64,000 bases of DNA from Burkholderia singularis (GTDB lineage Bacteria; Pseudomonadota; Gammaproteobacteria; Burkholderiales; Burkholderiaceae). A model generated the notes under the pieces. The model did no database searches and was not told the DNA's origin. It was given only the letters and a program-made list of their open reading frames with translations. Below, piece after piece: positions 1 through 10,283 of this stretch; positions within the stretch are counted from its first letter, which is position 1, and each line of letters opens with the position of its first letter. Made by a program: the position numbers and the translations under genes. The stretch lies in the NCBI RefSeq assembly GCF_900176645.1, contig NZ_FXAN01000032.1, positions 59,311 to 123,310 of the forward strand, in the 5' to 3' direction.

Positions 1-1
1 C

Positions 2-1087
2 CGGCTGCACCCGGAAAAACCGCCGAAATATTCGCGGGCGGTGCTGGAGACGCTGGCGATCATCGCGTACCGGCAGCCGGTGACGCGCGGCGACATCGAG
101 GAAATTCGCGGTGTCACGGTCAACACGCAGGTTGTCAAGCAGTTGGAGGATCGCGGCTGGATCGAGGTGATCGGTCATCGCGACGTGCCGGGGCGTCCGG
201 CGCTCTACGCGACGACGAAGCAGTTTCTTGACGACCTCGGCCTGGCGGCGCTCGACGATCTGCCGGCCCTCGAAGAACCCGCCGCGCATCTGGAGGCGAG
301 CCTGCTCGCGCAGCAGGCCATCGATTTCCCGGATGACGATGCACAAGGCGGCGCGATTGCGGAAGCCGACGAAACGGCGGCACCGGGTGGCGACGCGCAG
401 TCCGATATTGTTGGCGGCGCGGCGGGCCGCGCCGGTTCGGCCGGGCTGGTGGAGAACGCCGGCTCGGGCGTATCGGACGACATGGTCGAGGATGCCGCCG
501 TTGCCGACGGCAGCGGCGCGGTGCCAGCCGGGCCGGCTGGGGCCGAAGATACCGGTCGTCCCGCCCTCGGCGGTGAGTCGGCTGCATCGGTTGAGACGGC
601 GGTGCATGGCGGCGGGCCGGCGAATGCGCAACCTGTTGCCGGCGATGGTGCGGCGGCGCATGTCGAAGATGAAGAAACGATTGCGCATGACAGCACCTCG
701 TCGTCGATCGAATTTGCGGGCGGCGGGGTAGCACTCCTGCGCGCCGAATCGGCTGGCGCGCCGGCGGATGCGCCCGCGCATCGGGGCGCCGCGGCGAATG
801 AGGATGGCGTCGCGGCGACGGATACAGCCAATCGCGAGGTGACCGCCGAGCCGGCGGTAGGCCGAGTGAAGCAGGAAGAAGACCCAGGCCAGATCGGCGG
901 CGTCCGCAGCGACGCCGGGCCGGTCCAGGCGCACGTGCAGCAGGCGTTGGACGATTCGTCCGGCAGTCTTGCCGACGCCGTGCGCAGTTCAAGCGAGGCG
1001 GCCCCCGGGCACGCGCAGCAGGACGGCGAGGCGCCGCGCATCGATGATGCGCCGAACGTCGAGGCGCCCGAGCAACACCGCGCGTGA
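2..1087 (+). CDS. scpB: Segregation and condensation protein B (5' end outside window)
   Basis: ScpB pairs with the kleisin ScpA and Smc in the condensin complex that compacts and segregates the chromosome. The frame is open from base 2, so the N-terminal part lies upstream. The visible start ([20 protein letters not shown], then [11 protein letters not shown] and [18 protein letters not shown]) is the conserved second winged-helix region of ScpB. After about 95 visible residues comes roughly 265 residues of Ala/Gly/Asp/Glu-rich low complexity, which makes the protein far longer than the usual 180-230 residues; such tails are common in Burkholderia ScpB. It is followed 63 bases later by rluB, the usual scpB-rluB order. 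Confidence 0.93.
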   Translation, partial: RLHPEKPPKYSRAVLETLAIIAYRQPVTRGDIEEIRGVTVNTQVVKQLEDRGWIEVIGHRDVPGRPALYATTKQFLDDLGLAALDDLPALEEPAAHLEASLLAQQAIDFPDDDAQGGAIAEADETAAPGGDAQSDIVGGAAGRAGSAGLVENAGSGVSDDMVEDAAVADGSGAVPAGPAGAEDTGRPALGGESAASVETAVHGGGPANAQPVAGDGAAAHVEDEETIAHDSTSSSIEFAGGGVALLRAESAGAPADAPAHRGAAANEDGVAATDTANREVTAEPAVGRVKQEEDPGQIGGVRSDAGPVQAHVQQALDDSSGSLADAVRSSSEAAPGHAQQDGEAPRIDDAPNVEAPEQHRA

Positions 1088-1150
1088 AAACGGGCGACCA
1101 ACCCTAGCCGTGCCCGTGACGGGCGCGAGACCTGACATTTTGAGGTTGTT

Positions 1151-2515
1151 TTGACAGATATCCACGACATCGATTCGTCTGAAGCCGCGCATGCCGTCGC
1201 GGTGGCGCGCGCCGACGATGCGCGCGAGCAGCCTGCTCAGACCCAGGATGCGGGCGGCGAAGAGCGTCCGCGCCGCGGTCTGCGGCGCGGTCCGCGCAGC
1301 TTGATCGCACGCCGTCGCGCGGCTGCAAAATCGAAGAATGCCGATAGCGCGGAGCAACCCGACCCAATGGCGGCGGGCGATGCCGGCGCGGCGAAGGCGC
1401 CGGCGCGTGCGCCGCGCAATCAGGATGTGGCCGCGAAAGCGCCGCGCAAACCGGCGGCAGCCGGCAAGCGCGAAGGTGTCGCGCGGCAGCAGGGCAAGCG
1501 CAGCGCGCCGGCGTCCGCCGAGGCGAGCCAGGACGATTTGTTTGCGTATGTGATTTCGCCCGCGTTCGATGCCGATAACAATTCGCAGGGCGGTGGCGTG
1601 CGCGCGCCGATGCTGCGCCGTGGCCGCCAGGGGCAGCAGCCGAAGCGCGTGCTGTCGCCGGATGACGATGCACCGAAGTTGCATAAGGTGCTGGCGGAGG
1701 CGGGCATGGGCTCGCGCCGCGAGATGGAGGAGCTGATCATCGCCGGCCGCGTGTCGGTCAATGGCGAGCCTGCGCATATCGGCCAGCGGATCATGCCGAC
1801 CGACCAGGTTCGAATCAACGGCAAGCCGGTCAAGCGCAAGCTTCCGAACAAGCCGCCGCGTGTGCTGCTCTATCACAAACCGACCGGCGAGATCGTGAGT
1901 CATGCTGATCCGGAAGGGCGGCCGTCGGTGTTCGACCGGCTGCCGCCGATGAAGACTGCGAAGTGGCTCGCGGTCGGCCGCCTCGATTTCAATACCGAAG
2001 GTCTGTTGATGTTGACGACGTCGGGCGATCTCGCGAACCGCTTCATGCATCCGCGCTATAGCGTCGAGCGCGAGTATGCGGTGCGGGTCGTCGGCGAGCT
2101 GACCGAGGCGTCGCGCCAAAAGCTGCTGCATGGCGTCGAACTCGACGATGGCCCGGCAAACTTCCTGCGCATCCGCGACGGCGGCGGCGAGGGGACGAAT
2201 CATTGGTATCACGTCGCGCTTGCGGAAGGGCGCAATCGCGAGGTGCGCCGGATGTTCGAGGCGGTTGGCCTGATGGTGAGCCGTCTGATCCGCACGCGTC
2301 ACGGCCCGATTCCACTGCCGCGTGGCCTGAAGCGCGGCCGCTGGGAGGAGCTGGATGACGCACAGGTGCGCCGCCTGATGGCAGCGGTCGGACTGAAAGT
2401 GCCGACCGACGACAAAGGCAAGCGCGGCGGTCCGGCCGAGCGCCGCCAGCCTGATCCGATGCAGACGTCGATGGGCTTTATCAGCCGCGAGCCGGTGCTG
2501 ACGGCGCACGGTTAA
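1151..2515 (+). CDS. rluB: 23S rRNA pseudouridine(2605) synthase RluB (tail cut by a stop codon)
   Basis: An RsuA-family pseudouridine synthase that modifies U2605 of 23S rRNA. The chosen start is TTG at 1151; no ATG fits. Residues 1-175 are a basic Ala/Arg-rich extension, an S4 RNA-binding domain begins near residue 177 ([20 protein letters not shown]), and the catalytic motif [11 protein letters not shown] places the nucleophile at Asp279. The catalytic domain is complete. The TAA at 2513-2515 is followed in the same frame by 94 coding-like codons, so the protein looks truncated after the enzyme domain (see the separate entry). It is co-directional with scpB. Confidence 0.92.
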   Translation: MTDIHDIDSSEAAHAVAVARADDAREQPAQTQDAGGEERPRRGLRRGPRSLIARRRAAAKSKNADSAEQPDPMAAGDAGAAKAPARAPRNQDVAAKAPRKPAAAGKREGVARQQGKRSAPASAEASQDDLFAYVISPAFDADNNSQGGGVRAPMLRRGRQGQQPKRVLSPDDDAPKLHKVLAEAGMGSRREMEELIIAGRVSVNGEPAHIGQRIMPTDQVRINGKPVKRKLPNKPPRVLLYHKPTGEIVSHADPEGRPSVFDRLPPMKTAKWLAVGRLDFNTEGLLMLTTSGDLANRFMHPRYSVEREYAVRVVGELTEASRQKLLHGVELDDGPANFLRIRDGGGEGTNHWYHVALAEGRNREVRRMFEAVGLMVSRLIRTRHGPIPLPRGLKRGRWEELDDAQVRRLMAAVGLKVPTDDKGKRGGPAERRQPDPMQTSMGFISREPVLTAHG

Positions 2516-2800
2516 CTCGACCAGCCTCGCCGAGGCCGGCGCGGCCTGGCGGGCGGCGGCGGTTTCGGCGCCGGTCTCGGCGGTTACTCGAGCCTGCCGG
2601 CATATGGCGGTGGCGCGCGCCAAGGCGGCCGCGATATCGACGGCAATCGCGCGTCCTATGGCGCCGGTGGCAACAAGCGCGGCGCCAGCGGCAAGGGCGG
2701 CCGAAACGCGAATGGCAATCGGGCCGACGGGAATGCGGGCGGCGGCCGCAATAATGGCCAACCGCATATGCCGCCGCGTAATCGCTCGCGCGGCCGGTAA
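2516..2800 (+). pseudogene. In-frame continuation of rluB after TAA: Gly/Asn/Arg-rich tail
   Basis: Directly after the rluB stop, the same frame stays open for 94 codons to TAA at 2798-2800. It encodes a Gly/Asn/Arg-rich sequence (starting LDQPRRGRRGLAGGGGFG and ending MPPRNRSRGR) with GC-rich third positions and no competing frame. This is typical of the disordered tail seen on Burkholderia pseudouridine synthases. The simplest reading is a CAA-to-TAA nonsense change at codon 455; readthrough or a genuinely shorter protein are alternatives. The tail is not needed for catalysis, so the enzyme may still work. Confidence 0.65.
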
Positions 2801-3569
2801 GCGACAAAACTGGCGAAAGGCCGGCGCAAACTCGTTGAGTGGCAGCGGCACTCCTGGCCGCGCGCCGAAGGGCGGGGCAAAGCCCTGAAACCGGCTGCTC
2901 AGCTCATGCCGGCCGGTTCCGCCGCGCTTGGCGCAACCGGCCCGGCCCATTTCTCCATGTGCTGCTGTGGCTCTGCGCTGCCGAACATGCCGTGCGATCG
3001 GCGCTGGGGATCTCGAGTCTCGTCGAATTTCATGCATAATTTGCCGGCGCGTTCGATGCCGTGAACCGCGTCGTCGCACGCGATTGCCACACGTTTTTCG
3101 TCGTGCCTGCGATGCCGAATACGGCTAAGGACTGCCTCGCGATGCTCAATCACGAGGGTTCGCAATACATGTCTATGCAGCACCTTCAGTCCGGAAATGT
3201 GGCGCTCGAGCAAGGCTCGCGTTGCCGCTTGGAAGGAAATCGTGGTGTCGCGACTGCGTCGGTTGTACCGGTTGCTGGAACGGCGGGTGCAGGGCGCACG
3301 CTGATCTTGCGGCTTGCTCACCGCCGCTTTCGCGGGAGCCTTGCGCGGTTCGGGTGCTCAAAGGCCGGCAAGTCGTTGCCGGCAGTCACGGTGATACTGA
3401 CGAGGCGCGCGGCGGCGCATTTCATTTCGTCGGGTTTTTAATCGTTTGTCTGGCCGGCAGGCTGCGCAAATCGCCGTCCGCCACGCTTTGCCATAATCCC
3501 GGATGTTGCAAATGCCCCGCAAAATTCCCATTTCGGGCCGATTTTGCGCCGAATTGGCGGGGTGGCGCT
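2801..3569. other. Gene-free stretch between rluB and the rimP promoter
   Basis: No open frame here shows a recognisable domain or a convincing ribosome binding site. The largest plus frame (GTG at 3061 to 3441) starts with fair codon bias but loses it after about 60 codons and resembles nothing I know. No tRNA cloverleaf was seen. I annotate it as intergenic. Confidence 0.5.
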
Positions 3570-3597
3570 TTGCGTCCGGCCCAGAACTCGCTATAAT
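3570..3597 (+). promoter_or_regulatory. Sigma-70 type promoter of the rimP-nusA-infB operon
   Basis: TTGCGT (3570-3575) and a perfect TATAAT (3592-3597) are separated by 16 bases, about 190 bases upstream of rimP. It is the best promoter match ahead of the operon. Confidence 0.6.
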
Positions 3598-3657
3598 CGC
3601 AAAGTCGCTGGGCGTACGGATTCGATGTGCAGCTCAGGTGCGACCACCGGTAACAAG

Positions 3658-3682
3658 ATGGGCGTTGCGCCCATTTTTTTTT
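3658..3682 (+). terminator. Leader terminator/attenuator upstream of rimP
   Basis: A perfect 7-bp stem (ATGGGCG / CGCCCAT) with a 3-base loop is followed directly by a run of T (3674-3682). It lies about 60 bases after the promoter and 104 bases before the rimP start, inside the leader, so it can attenuate the operon. NusA, encoded downstream, modulates such terminators, which makes autoregulation plausible (inference). Confidence 0.7.
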
Positions 3683-3785
3683 GCCGAAACGGTTGGGCAT
3701 CTCGGGTAGCGCTTCCTGCGCCGGCTAAGGCGCGCGTTCAGCGGGTGAATCGCGAGGGGCGGGCGCGGACACCTGAGAGGACACT

Positions 3786-4247
3786 GTGCAACTGACGGAA
3801 CTGATAGAAACCACGGTCACGGGGCTCGGCTACGAGCTCGTGGATCTCGAGCGCACCGGGCGCGGCATGGTCTGCGTCTACATCGATCAGCCCGCCGGCA
3901 TTACGATCGACGATTGCGAGAAGGTCACGCGTCAGCTCCAGCACGTACTGACGGTCGAAAACATCGATTACGAACGGCTCGAGGTCTCGTCGCCGGGGCT
4001 CGACCGGCCGTTGAAGAAGCTGGCTGATTTCACGCGTTTCGCGGGCAGCGAAGCCGTCATCACCCTGAAAAAGCCGTTGGACGGACGCAAGACGTACCGT
4101 GGCATTCTGCATGCGCCGAACGGCGAGACGATCGGTTTGGAATTTGAGAGGAAGAAAGGCGAGGCCGCGATGCTGGATTTCACGCTGGCCGATATCGACA
4201 AAGCTCGCCTGATTCCGCACGTTGACTTTAGGAGCCGCAAACAATGA
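3786..4247 (+). CDS. rimP: Ribosome maturation factor RimP
   Basis: RimP assists maturation of the 30S ribosomal subunit. The 153-residue protein has the two-domain RimP layout: an N-terminal domain with [20 protein letters not shown] and the signature [11 protein letters not shown] near residues 67-77, then a C-terminal Sm-like barrel with [15 protein letters not shown]. The start is GTG at 3786, preceded by GAGAGGA. The stop overlaps the nusA start (ATGA at 4244-4247), indicating translational coupling. Confidence 0.96.
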
Positions 4248-5719
4248 GTCGCGAAGTGTTGATGTTGGTGGATGCGCTGGCGCGCGAAAAGAACGTCGAC
4301 AAGGACGTCGTGCTGGGCGCGCTCGAAGCCGCGCTTGCATCGGCATCCAAGAAACTGTTCGATGAGGGCGCCGAGATCCGCGTCCACATCGATCGCGAAA
4401 GCGGCGAACACGAAACCTTCCGGCGCTGGCTGGTCGTGCCCGACGAGGCCGGGCTGCAGGAGCCGGATCGCGAGATCCTGCTGTTCGAGGCGCGTGAGCA
4501 GAAGCCGGACGTCGAGGTGGGCGACTACATCGAGGAATCGGTGCCGTCGATCGAATTCGGCCGCATCGGCGCGCAGGCGGCCAAGCAGGTGATCCTGCAG
4601 AAGGTGCGCGATGCCGAGCGCGAGCAGATCCTGAACGACTATCTGGAGCGCGGCGAGAAGATCATGACCGGCACGGTGAAACGGCTCGACAAGGGCAATT
4701 TCATCGTCGAATCGGGGCGCGTCGAGGCGCTGCTGCGCCGTGACCAGCTCATTCCGAAGGAAAACCTGCGCGTCGGCGACCGTGTGCGCGCGTACATCGC
4801 GAAGGTCGACCGCACCGCGCGCGGCCCGCAGATCGAGCTGTCGCGCACCGCGCCCGAATTCCTGATGAAGCTTTTCGAGATGGAAGTGCCGGAAATCGAG
4901 CAGGGTCTGCTCGAGATCAAGGCGGCGGCGCGCGATCCCGGCGTGCGCGCGAAGATCGGCGTCGTCGCATACGACAAGCGGATCGACCCGATCGGCACCT
5001 GCGTCGGCATCCGCGGCTCGCGCGTGCAGGCGGTGAGAAACGAGCTTGGTGGCGAAAACATCGACATCGTGCTATGGTCGGACGATCCCGCCCAGTTCGT
5101 CATCGGCGCGCTTGCGCCGGCGGCCGTCCAGTCGATCGTCGTCGACGAGGAAAAGCATTCGATGGATGTGGTCGTCGACGAGAGCGAGCTGGCCGTCGCG
5201 ATCGGCCGTAGCGGCCAGAACGTTCGCCTTGCCAGCGAGCTGACCGGCTGGCAGATCAACATCATGACGCCGGACGAATCCGCGCAGAAGCAAAACGAAG
5301 AGCGCGACACGCTGCGCGGCCTCTTCATGGCGCGCCTCGACGTCGACGAGGAAGTTGCCGATATCCTGATCGATGAGGGCTTTACGAGTCTCGAAGAGAT
5401 CGCCTATGTGCCGTTGAACGAAATGCTCGAGATCGAGGCGTTCGACGAGGACACCGTCCACGAGTTGCGCAACCGCGCGCGCGATGCGCTGTTGACGATG
5501 GCGATCGCGAACGAGGAGAAGGTCGAGAATGCCGCGCTCGATTTGAAGAGCCTGGAAGGCGTGACGCCCGAGCTGGTCGCGAAGCTTGCCGAGCACGGCG
5601 TGCAGACGCGCGACGATCTCGCGGAGCTGGCGGTTGACGAACTCACCGAGATGACGGGCGTCGACGAGGAGGCGGCGAAGGCGCTGATCATGAAGGCGCG
5701 CGAACACTGGTTCCAATGA
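4244..5719 (+). CDS. nusA: Transcription termination/antitermination protein NusA
   Basis: NusA binds RNA polymerase and nascent RNA and controls pausing, termination and antitermination. The 491 residues match the E. coli-type long form: an N-terminal polymerase-binding domain (1-125), an S1 domain (about 135-200, from [14 protein letters not shown]), two KH domains (about 200-345, with [15 protein letters not shown] and [15 protein letters not shown]), and C-terminal acidic repeats (about 365-490). It overlaps rimP by four bases. A 91-base gap leads to infB. Confidence 0.98.
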
Positions 5720-5810
5720 GACACGATCATGGCGAACTGATTTGCTGGCGGCCGGAAGGCCTGACCCGATGCTAACCGCAAGGAATCGGTCCTTGCACTA
5801 AGAGGAATGA

Positions 5811-8726
5811 ATGGCGAGTAACAACGTAGCCCAATTTGCCGCGGAACTGAAAATGCCTGCTGGTGTGCTGCTCGAACAACTGCAGGCTGCGGGCGTCCAG
5901 AAAGCGAGCGAGGACGATGCGCTGTCGGAGACGGACAAGGCGCGTCTGCTCGATCATTTGCGCAAGTCGCACGGTGCGACCGATGGCGACAAGCGCAAGA
6001 TCACGCTGACTCGCCGACATACGTCCGAGATCAAGCAGGCCGATGCGACGGGTAAGGCTCGTACCATTCAGGTCGAAGTGCGCAAGAAGCGCACGTTCGT
6101 CAAGCGCGACGACGTCAACGAGGCGGGCGCCGAGCAGGCGCACGCCGACGAGCAGGCGGACGCCGAGCTCAAGCGTCGCGAGGAAGAGGCGCGCCGCGAG
6201 GCCGAACTGCTCGAGAAGCAGGCGCAGGAGCTGCGCGAGCGCCAGGAGCGCCTCGAGCGCGAGGAGGCCGAGCGCCGTGCCCGCGAGGAAGCCGCGGAGG
6301 CCGAGCGACGTCGCGCGGAAGAGGAGGCGGCGGCCAAGCGCGCGGCCGAAGCCGCGCAGGCCGCGGCCCGGGAAGAGGCGGCTGCGGCGCAGCGCGCGCA
6401 ATCCCAACAATCCACGCAGGAGGAAGAGCGCGCGGCCGCCGAGCGCGCCGCGCAGCGGGAAGCTGCGAAGAAGGCCGAGGATGCTGCGCGCGAGGCTGCC
6501 GAGAAGGCGCGCGCGGAGCAGGAGGAAATTCGCAAGCGCCGCGAAGCTGCCGAGGCGGAAGCGCGCGCGATTCGCGAAATGATGAACACGCCGCGCCGCG
6601 CGCAGGTGAAGGCGCCCGAGCCGAAGCCGGCCGCGGCGCCGCCTGCCGCGAAGGCTGCGGAGGCGAAGGGCACGCTTCACAAGCCGGCAAAGCCGGCCGG
6701 CGAGGCGTCCGCTGCCGCGCGTCCCGCGCCGAAGAAGGCGGCGGGCGGCGGCGCACCGGCCGCGCCCGCCACGTCGGCGCCGGCAGGCGATCGCAACAAG
6801 AAGCCGGGCGGCGGCAAGGGCGGCTGGCAGGATGACGCCGCCAAACGCCGCGGGATCAAGACGCGCGGCGATTCGAGCGGCGGCGTCGATCGCGGCTGGC
6901 GCGGCGGCCCGAAGGGGCGCGGCAAGCACCAGGACAATGCGTCGTCGTTCCAGGCGCCGACCGAGCCGATCGTGCGGGAAGTGCACGTGCCGGAAACCAT
7001 CTCGGTGGCCGATCTGTCGCACAAGATGGCCATCAAGGCATCGGAAGTCATCAAGGTGATGATGAAGATGGGCCAGATGGTCACGATCAATCAGGTGCTC
7101 GACCAGGAAACGGCGATGATCGTCGTCGAGGAGCTGGGCCATCGTGCGGTCGCGGCGAAGCTCGACGATCCGGAAGCGCTTCTCGTCGAAGGCGAGGCCG
7201 GCAGCGACGCGGAGCAACTGGCGCGTCCGCCGGTGGTGACCGTGATGGGTCACGTCGACCACGGCAAAACGTCGCTGCTCGACTACATCCGCCGCGCGAA
7301 AGTCGCGGCGGGCGAAGCGGGCGGCATCACGCAGCACATCGGCGCGTATCACGTCGAAACGCCGCGCGGCGTCGTCACGTTCCTCGATACGCCGGGTCAC
7401 GAGGCGTTTACGGCGATGCGCGCGCGTGGCGCGAAGGCGACCGACATCGTGGTTCTGGTGGTGGCAGCCGATGACGGCGTGATGCCGCAGACGAAGGAAG
7501 CGATCGCGCACGCGAAAGCGGGCGGGGTGCCGATCGTCGTTGCGATCAACAAGATCGACAAGCCAGAGGCGAATCCGGACCGCGTGAAGCAGGAACTCGT
7601 CGCGGAAGGTGTCGTGCCGGAAGAGTACGGCGGCGATTCGCCGTTCGTGCCGGTGTCGGCGAAGACGGGCTCGGGTATCGACGATCTGCTCGAAAACGTG
7701 CTGCTGCAAGCGGAAGTGCTCGAATTGAAGGCGCCTGTCGAGGCGCCGGCAAAGGGCCTCGTGATCGAAGCGAAGCTCGACAAGGGCAAGGGTCCGGTCG
7801 CGACGGTGCTTGTGCAGTCCGGCACGCTGAACCGCGGCGACATCGTGCTTGCGGGCACGGCCTACGGCCGCGTGCGCGCGATGCTCGACGAGAACGGCAA
7901 GCCGACGAAGGAAGCCGGCCCGTCGATTCCGGTCGAAATCCAGGGCCTGTCCGAAGTGCCGGGCGCGGGCGAGGAAGTGATCGTGCTGCCGGACGAGCGC
8001 AAGGCGCGCGAAATCGCGCTGTTCCGTCAGGGCAAGTTCCGCGACGTGAAGCTCGCGAAGCAGCAGGCAGCGAAGCTCGAAAGCATGCTCGAGCAGATGG
8101 GCGAAGGCGAAGTGCAAAACCTGCCGCTCATCATCAAGGCGGACGTGCAGGGCTCGCAGGAAGCGCTGGTGCAGTCGCTGCTCAAGCTGTCGACCAACGA
8201 AGTGCGCGTGCAGATCGTGCACAGCGCGGTGGGCGGCATCAGCGAAAGCGACGTCAACCTGGCGACCGCATCGAAGGCCGTCATCATCGGCTTCAATACG
8301 CGCGCCGATGCGCAGGCACGCAAGCTGGCCGAAGCGAACGGCATCGATATCCGCTACTACAACATCATCTACGACGCCGTGGATGAGGTGAAGGCGGCGA
8401 TGTCGGGCATGCTCGCGCCGGAGAAGCGCGAGGTCGTGACGGGCATGGTCGAGGTGCGCCAGGTGTTCAAGGTGCCGAAGGTCGGCACGGTCGCCGGCTG
8501 TATGGTGACGGACGGCATCGTCAAGCGCTCGTCGTCGGTGCGCGTGCTGCGCAACAACGTCGTGATCTTCACGGGCGAACTCGAATCGCTCAAGCGCTTC
8601 AAGGATGACGTGAAGGAAGTGAAGCAAGGCTTCGAGTGCGGTATGTCGGTCAAGAACTTCAACGATATCGTCGAAGGCGATCAGTTCGAAGTGTTCGAAG
8701 TCACCGAAGTCGCGCGGACGCTGTAA
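5811..8726 (+). CDS. infB: Translation initiation factor IF-2
   Basis: IF-2 is the GTPase that delivers initiator fMet-tRNA to the 30S subunit. The 971-residue protein has an N-terminal IF2_N domain (1-50), a long Glu/Ala/Arg-rich predicted coiled coil (about 100-255), a Pro/Ala/Gly-rich linker, a second IF2_N domain near residue 390, and a GTPase core. GHVDHGKT starts at residue 480, followed by [12 protein letters not shown] and VSAKTG. The C-terminal initiator-tRNA binding domain ends the protein. ATG at 5811 follows AGAGGAATGA. Confidence 0.98.
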   Translation: MASNNVAQFAAELKMPAGVLLEQLQAAGVQKASEDDALSETDKARLLDHLRKSHGATDGDKRKITLTRRHTSEIKQADATGKARTIQVEVRKKRTFVKRDDVNEAGAEQAHADEQADAELKRREEEARREAELLEKQAQELRERQERLEREEAERRAREEAAEAERRRAEEEAAAKRAAEAAQAAAREEAAAAQRAQSQQSTQEEERAAAERAAQREAAKKAEDAAREAAEKARAEQEEIRKRREAAEAEARAIREMMNTPRRAQVKAPEPKPAAAPPAAKAAEAKGTLHKPAKPAGEASAAARPAPKKAAGGGAPAAPATSAPAGDRNKKPGGGKGGWQDDAAKRRGIKTRGDSSGGVDRGWRGGPKGRGKHQDNASSFQAPTEPIVREVHVPETISVADLSHKMAIKASEVIKVMMKMGQMVTINQVLDQETAMIVVEELGHRAVAAKLDDPEALLVEGEAGSDAEQLARPPVVTVMGHVDHGKTSLLDYIRRAKVAAGEAGGITQHIGAYHVETPRGVVTFLDTPGHEAFTAMRARGAKATDIVVLVVAADDGVMPQTKEAIAHAKAGGVPIVVAINKIDKPEANPDRVKQELVAEGVVPEEYGGDSPFVPVSAKTGSGIDDLLENVLLQAEVLELKAPVEAPAKGLVIEAKLDKGKGPVATVLVQSGTLNRGDIVLAGTAYGRVRAMLDENGKPTKEAGPSIPVEIQGLSEVPGAGEEVIVLPDERKAREIALFRQGKFRDVKLAKQQAAKLESMLEQMGEGEVQNLPLIIKADVQGSQEALVQSLLKLSTNEVRVQIVHSAVGGISESDVNLATASKAVIIGFNTRADAQARKLAEANGIDIRYYNIIYDAVDEVKAAMSGMLAPEKREVVTGMVEVRQVFKVPKVGTVAGCMVTDGIVKRSSSVRVLRNNVVIFTGELESLKRFKDDVKEVKQGFECGMSVKNFNDIVEGDQFEVFEVTEVARTL

Positions 8727-8742
8727 GACGGCGCGCAGGCTC

Positions 8743-8779
8743 ATGGGCGGGGCAGGCGCGGGCCTGTCCCGCCCATTTT
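8743..8779 (+). terminator. Terminator-like hairpin between infB and rbfA
   Basis: A 15-bp stem (8743-8757 with 8762-8776, one G-U pair) with a 4-base loop is followed by TTTT. It lies inside the operon, just before rbfA, so it probably lets only part of the transcripts continue into rbfA-truB. Confidence 0.6.
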
Positions 8780-8833
8780 CATGGCGGCGTGAGCCGCGCA
8801 TGGCCGGCTGCTCCAAGCAATGACGGATTCATC

Positions 8834-9202
8834 ATGACGAAAAAACGTACTTCTCCCAATCGCAACGTGCAGATCGCCGATCAGATCCAGCGCGATTTGT
8901 CCGAGCTGATCATGCGCGAGGTGAAGGATCCGCGGATCGGGATCGTGACGATTCAGAGCGTCGAACTCACGCCCGATTACGCGCATGCGAAAGTGTTCTT
9001 CACGACGCTGACGGGCGACCCCGCCGGCACGCAGGAAGCGCTCAATCACGCGGCGGGCCATCTGCACAATCTGCTTTTCAAGCGCCTGCACATTCATACG
9101 GTGCCGACGCTGCATTTCCATTACGACCAGACGATCGAGAAGGCCGTCGCGATGTCGCGCCTGATCGACGAGGCGAACGCGACGCGCGCGAAGGACGATT
9201 GA
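8834..9202 (+). CDS. rbfA: 30S ribosome-binding factor RbfA
   Basis: RbfA is a cold-shock-linked 30S maturation factor that acts on the 5' end of 16S rRNA. The 122-residue protein has the single KH-like fold of the family: [23 protein letters not shown] near the start, then [19 protein letters not shown] and [21 protein letters not shown] chose ATG at 8834 because the family starts at this point and the upstream extension of the frame lies in the infB-rbfA spacer. It sits between infB and truB, as in many proteobacteria. Confidence 0.95.
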   Translation: MTKKRTSPNRNVQIADQIQRDLSELIMREVKDPRIGIVTIQSVELTPDYAHAKVFFTTLTGDPAGTQEALNHAAGHLHNLLFKRLHIHTVPTLHFHYDQTIEKAVAMSRLIDEANATRAKDD

Positions 9203-9226
9203 GCGACGATTTCTTGCGCGTTGACC

Positions 9227-10162
9227 ATGACGACTGTTTCACCTCGCCCCCGAATCGCGCGCCGTGCGCTCGACGGCGTGCTGCTGCTCGACAAACCGGT
9301 CGGGCTGTCCAGCAACGATGCGCTGATGCGCGCCAAGCGCCTCTATCTGGCCAAGAAGGCAGGCCACACGGGCACGCTCGATCCGCTCGCATCAGGGTTG
9401 CTGCCGCTGTGTTTCGGCGAAGCGACGAAGTTCTCGCAGGATTTGCTCGACGCCGACAAGACTTATGAGGCGACGATGCGTCTCGGCGTGCGCACGGCGA
9501 CGGGCGACGCCGAAGGCGAGGTGCTCGAGACCCGCGACGTGCGTTGTGCGCCGGCCGATGTCGAAGCGGTGCTCGCGCGGTTCGTCGGCGATATCGTGCA
9601 GGTTCCGCCGATGTATTCGGCGCTCAAGCGCGACGGCAAGCCGCTTTACGAATATGCGCGGGCCGGCCAGACGGTCGAGCGGGAGGGGCGCGCGGTGTCG
9701 ATCCGCGCGCTCGACATGCTGTCGTGCACGCTGCCCGACGTGACGTTTCGCGTGACGTGCAGCAAGGGCACCTATGTGCGCACGCTGGCCGAGGATCTCG
9801 GCGGCGCGCTCGGCTGCGGCGGGCATCTGACGATGCTGCGCCGCACGGCTGTCGGCGCGCTGACGCTCGAGCATGCGGTGACGCTCGATGCGCTGGCGAA
9901 CGCGACGCAGCACGAGCGCGATGCGTGGCTGCAGCCGGTCGACGCGCTGCTGTCGACTTTTCCGCGCGTGAAGCTCGATGCGGCGCTCGCCGAGCGCTTT
10001 GTGCACGGTCAGCGTTTGCCGCTTGCCGAACTGGCCGCGCGGCCGGACATCGGTGACGGCGCGCGCGTGCGCGTCTACGACGGCGACGATCGCCTGCTCG
10101 GCGTCGCGCGCGCGGCTCACGGCGTGCTTGCGCCGCAGCGGCTTGTCGTGACGGGCGAATAG
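9227..10162 (+). CDS. truB: tRNA pseudouridine(55) synthase TruB
   Basis: TruB converts U55 of the tRNA T-loop to pseudouridine. The catalytic motif GHTGTLDPLASGLL places the nucleophilic aspartate at about residue 52. The family motifs KTYEATMRLG, QVPPMYSALK and CSKGTYVRTLAEDLG follow, and a PUA-like C-terminal domain ends the 311-residue protein. ATG at 9227 is preferred over an in-frame TTG two codons upstream. It is the last gene of the rimP operon and is followed by a terminator. Confidence 0.96.
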   Translation: MTTVSPRPRIARRALDGVLLLDKPVGLSSNDALMRAKRLYLAKKAGHTGTLDPLASGLLPLCFGEATKFSQDLLDADKTYEATMRLGVRTATGDAEGEVLETRDVRCAPADVEAVLARFVGDIVQVPPMYSALKRDGKPLYEYARAGQTVEREGRAVSIRALDMLSCTLPDVTFRVTCSKGTYVRTLAEDLGGALGCGGHLTMLRRTAVGALTLEHAVTLDALANATQHERDAWLQPVDALLSTFPRVKLDAALAERFVHGQRLPLAELAARPDIGDGARVRVYDGDDRLLGVARAAHGVLAPQRLVVTGE

Positions 10163-10224
10163 CCGCGCCGCCGGGGCTTTTCGGCCATCCGGCGATTGAA
10201 TATCGCGATGTGTGCGTGAAACGA

Positions 10225-10254
10225 AACGCCCGGCTCGAAGGCCGGGCGTTTTCA
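10225..10254. terminator. Bidirectional terminator between truB and emrB
   Basis: A perfect 10-bp stem (AACGCCCGGC / GCCGGGCGTT) with a 6-base loop, followed by T on the plus strand and reading AAA/TTT on the minus side. It lies between the convergent ends of truB and the efflux operon and can serve both. Confidence 0.8.
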
Positions 10255-10283
10255 CAAGCAATACACGGCGCGCGCCGCGTCTT

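Noticed and set aside
3061..3441. Plus-strand open frame of 126 codons upstream of rimP
   Set aside because: Codon bias fades after about 60 codons, no domain is recognised and no ribosome binding site supports the GTG start.
5772..8816. 1014-codon minus-strand open frame
   Set aside because: It mirrors infB on the opposite strand, with an Arg/His/Leu-rich sequence and no family match.
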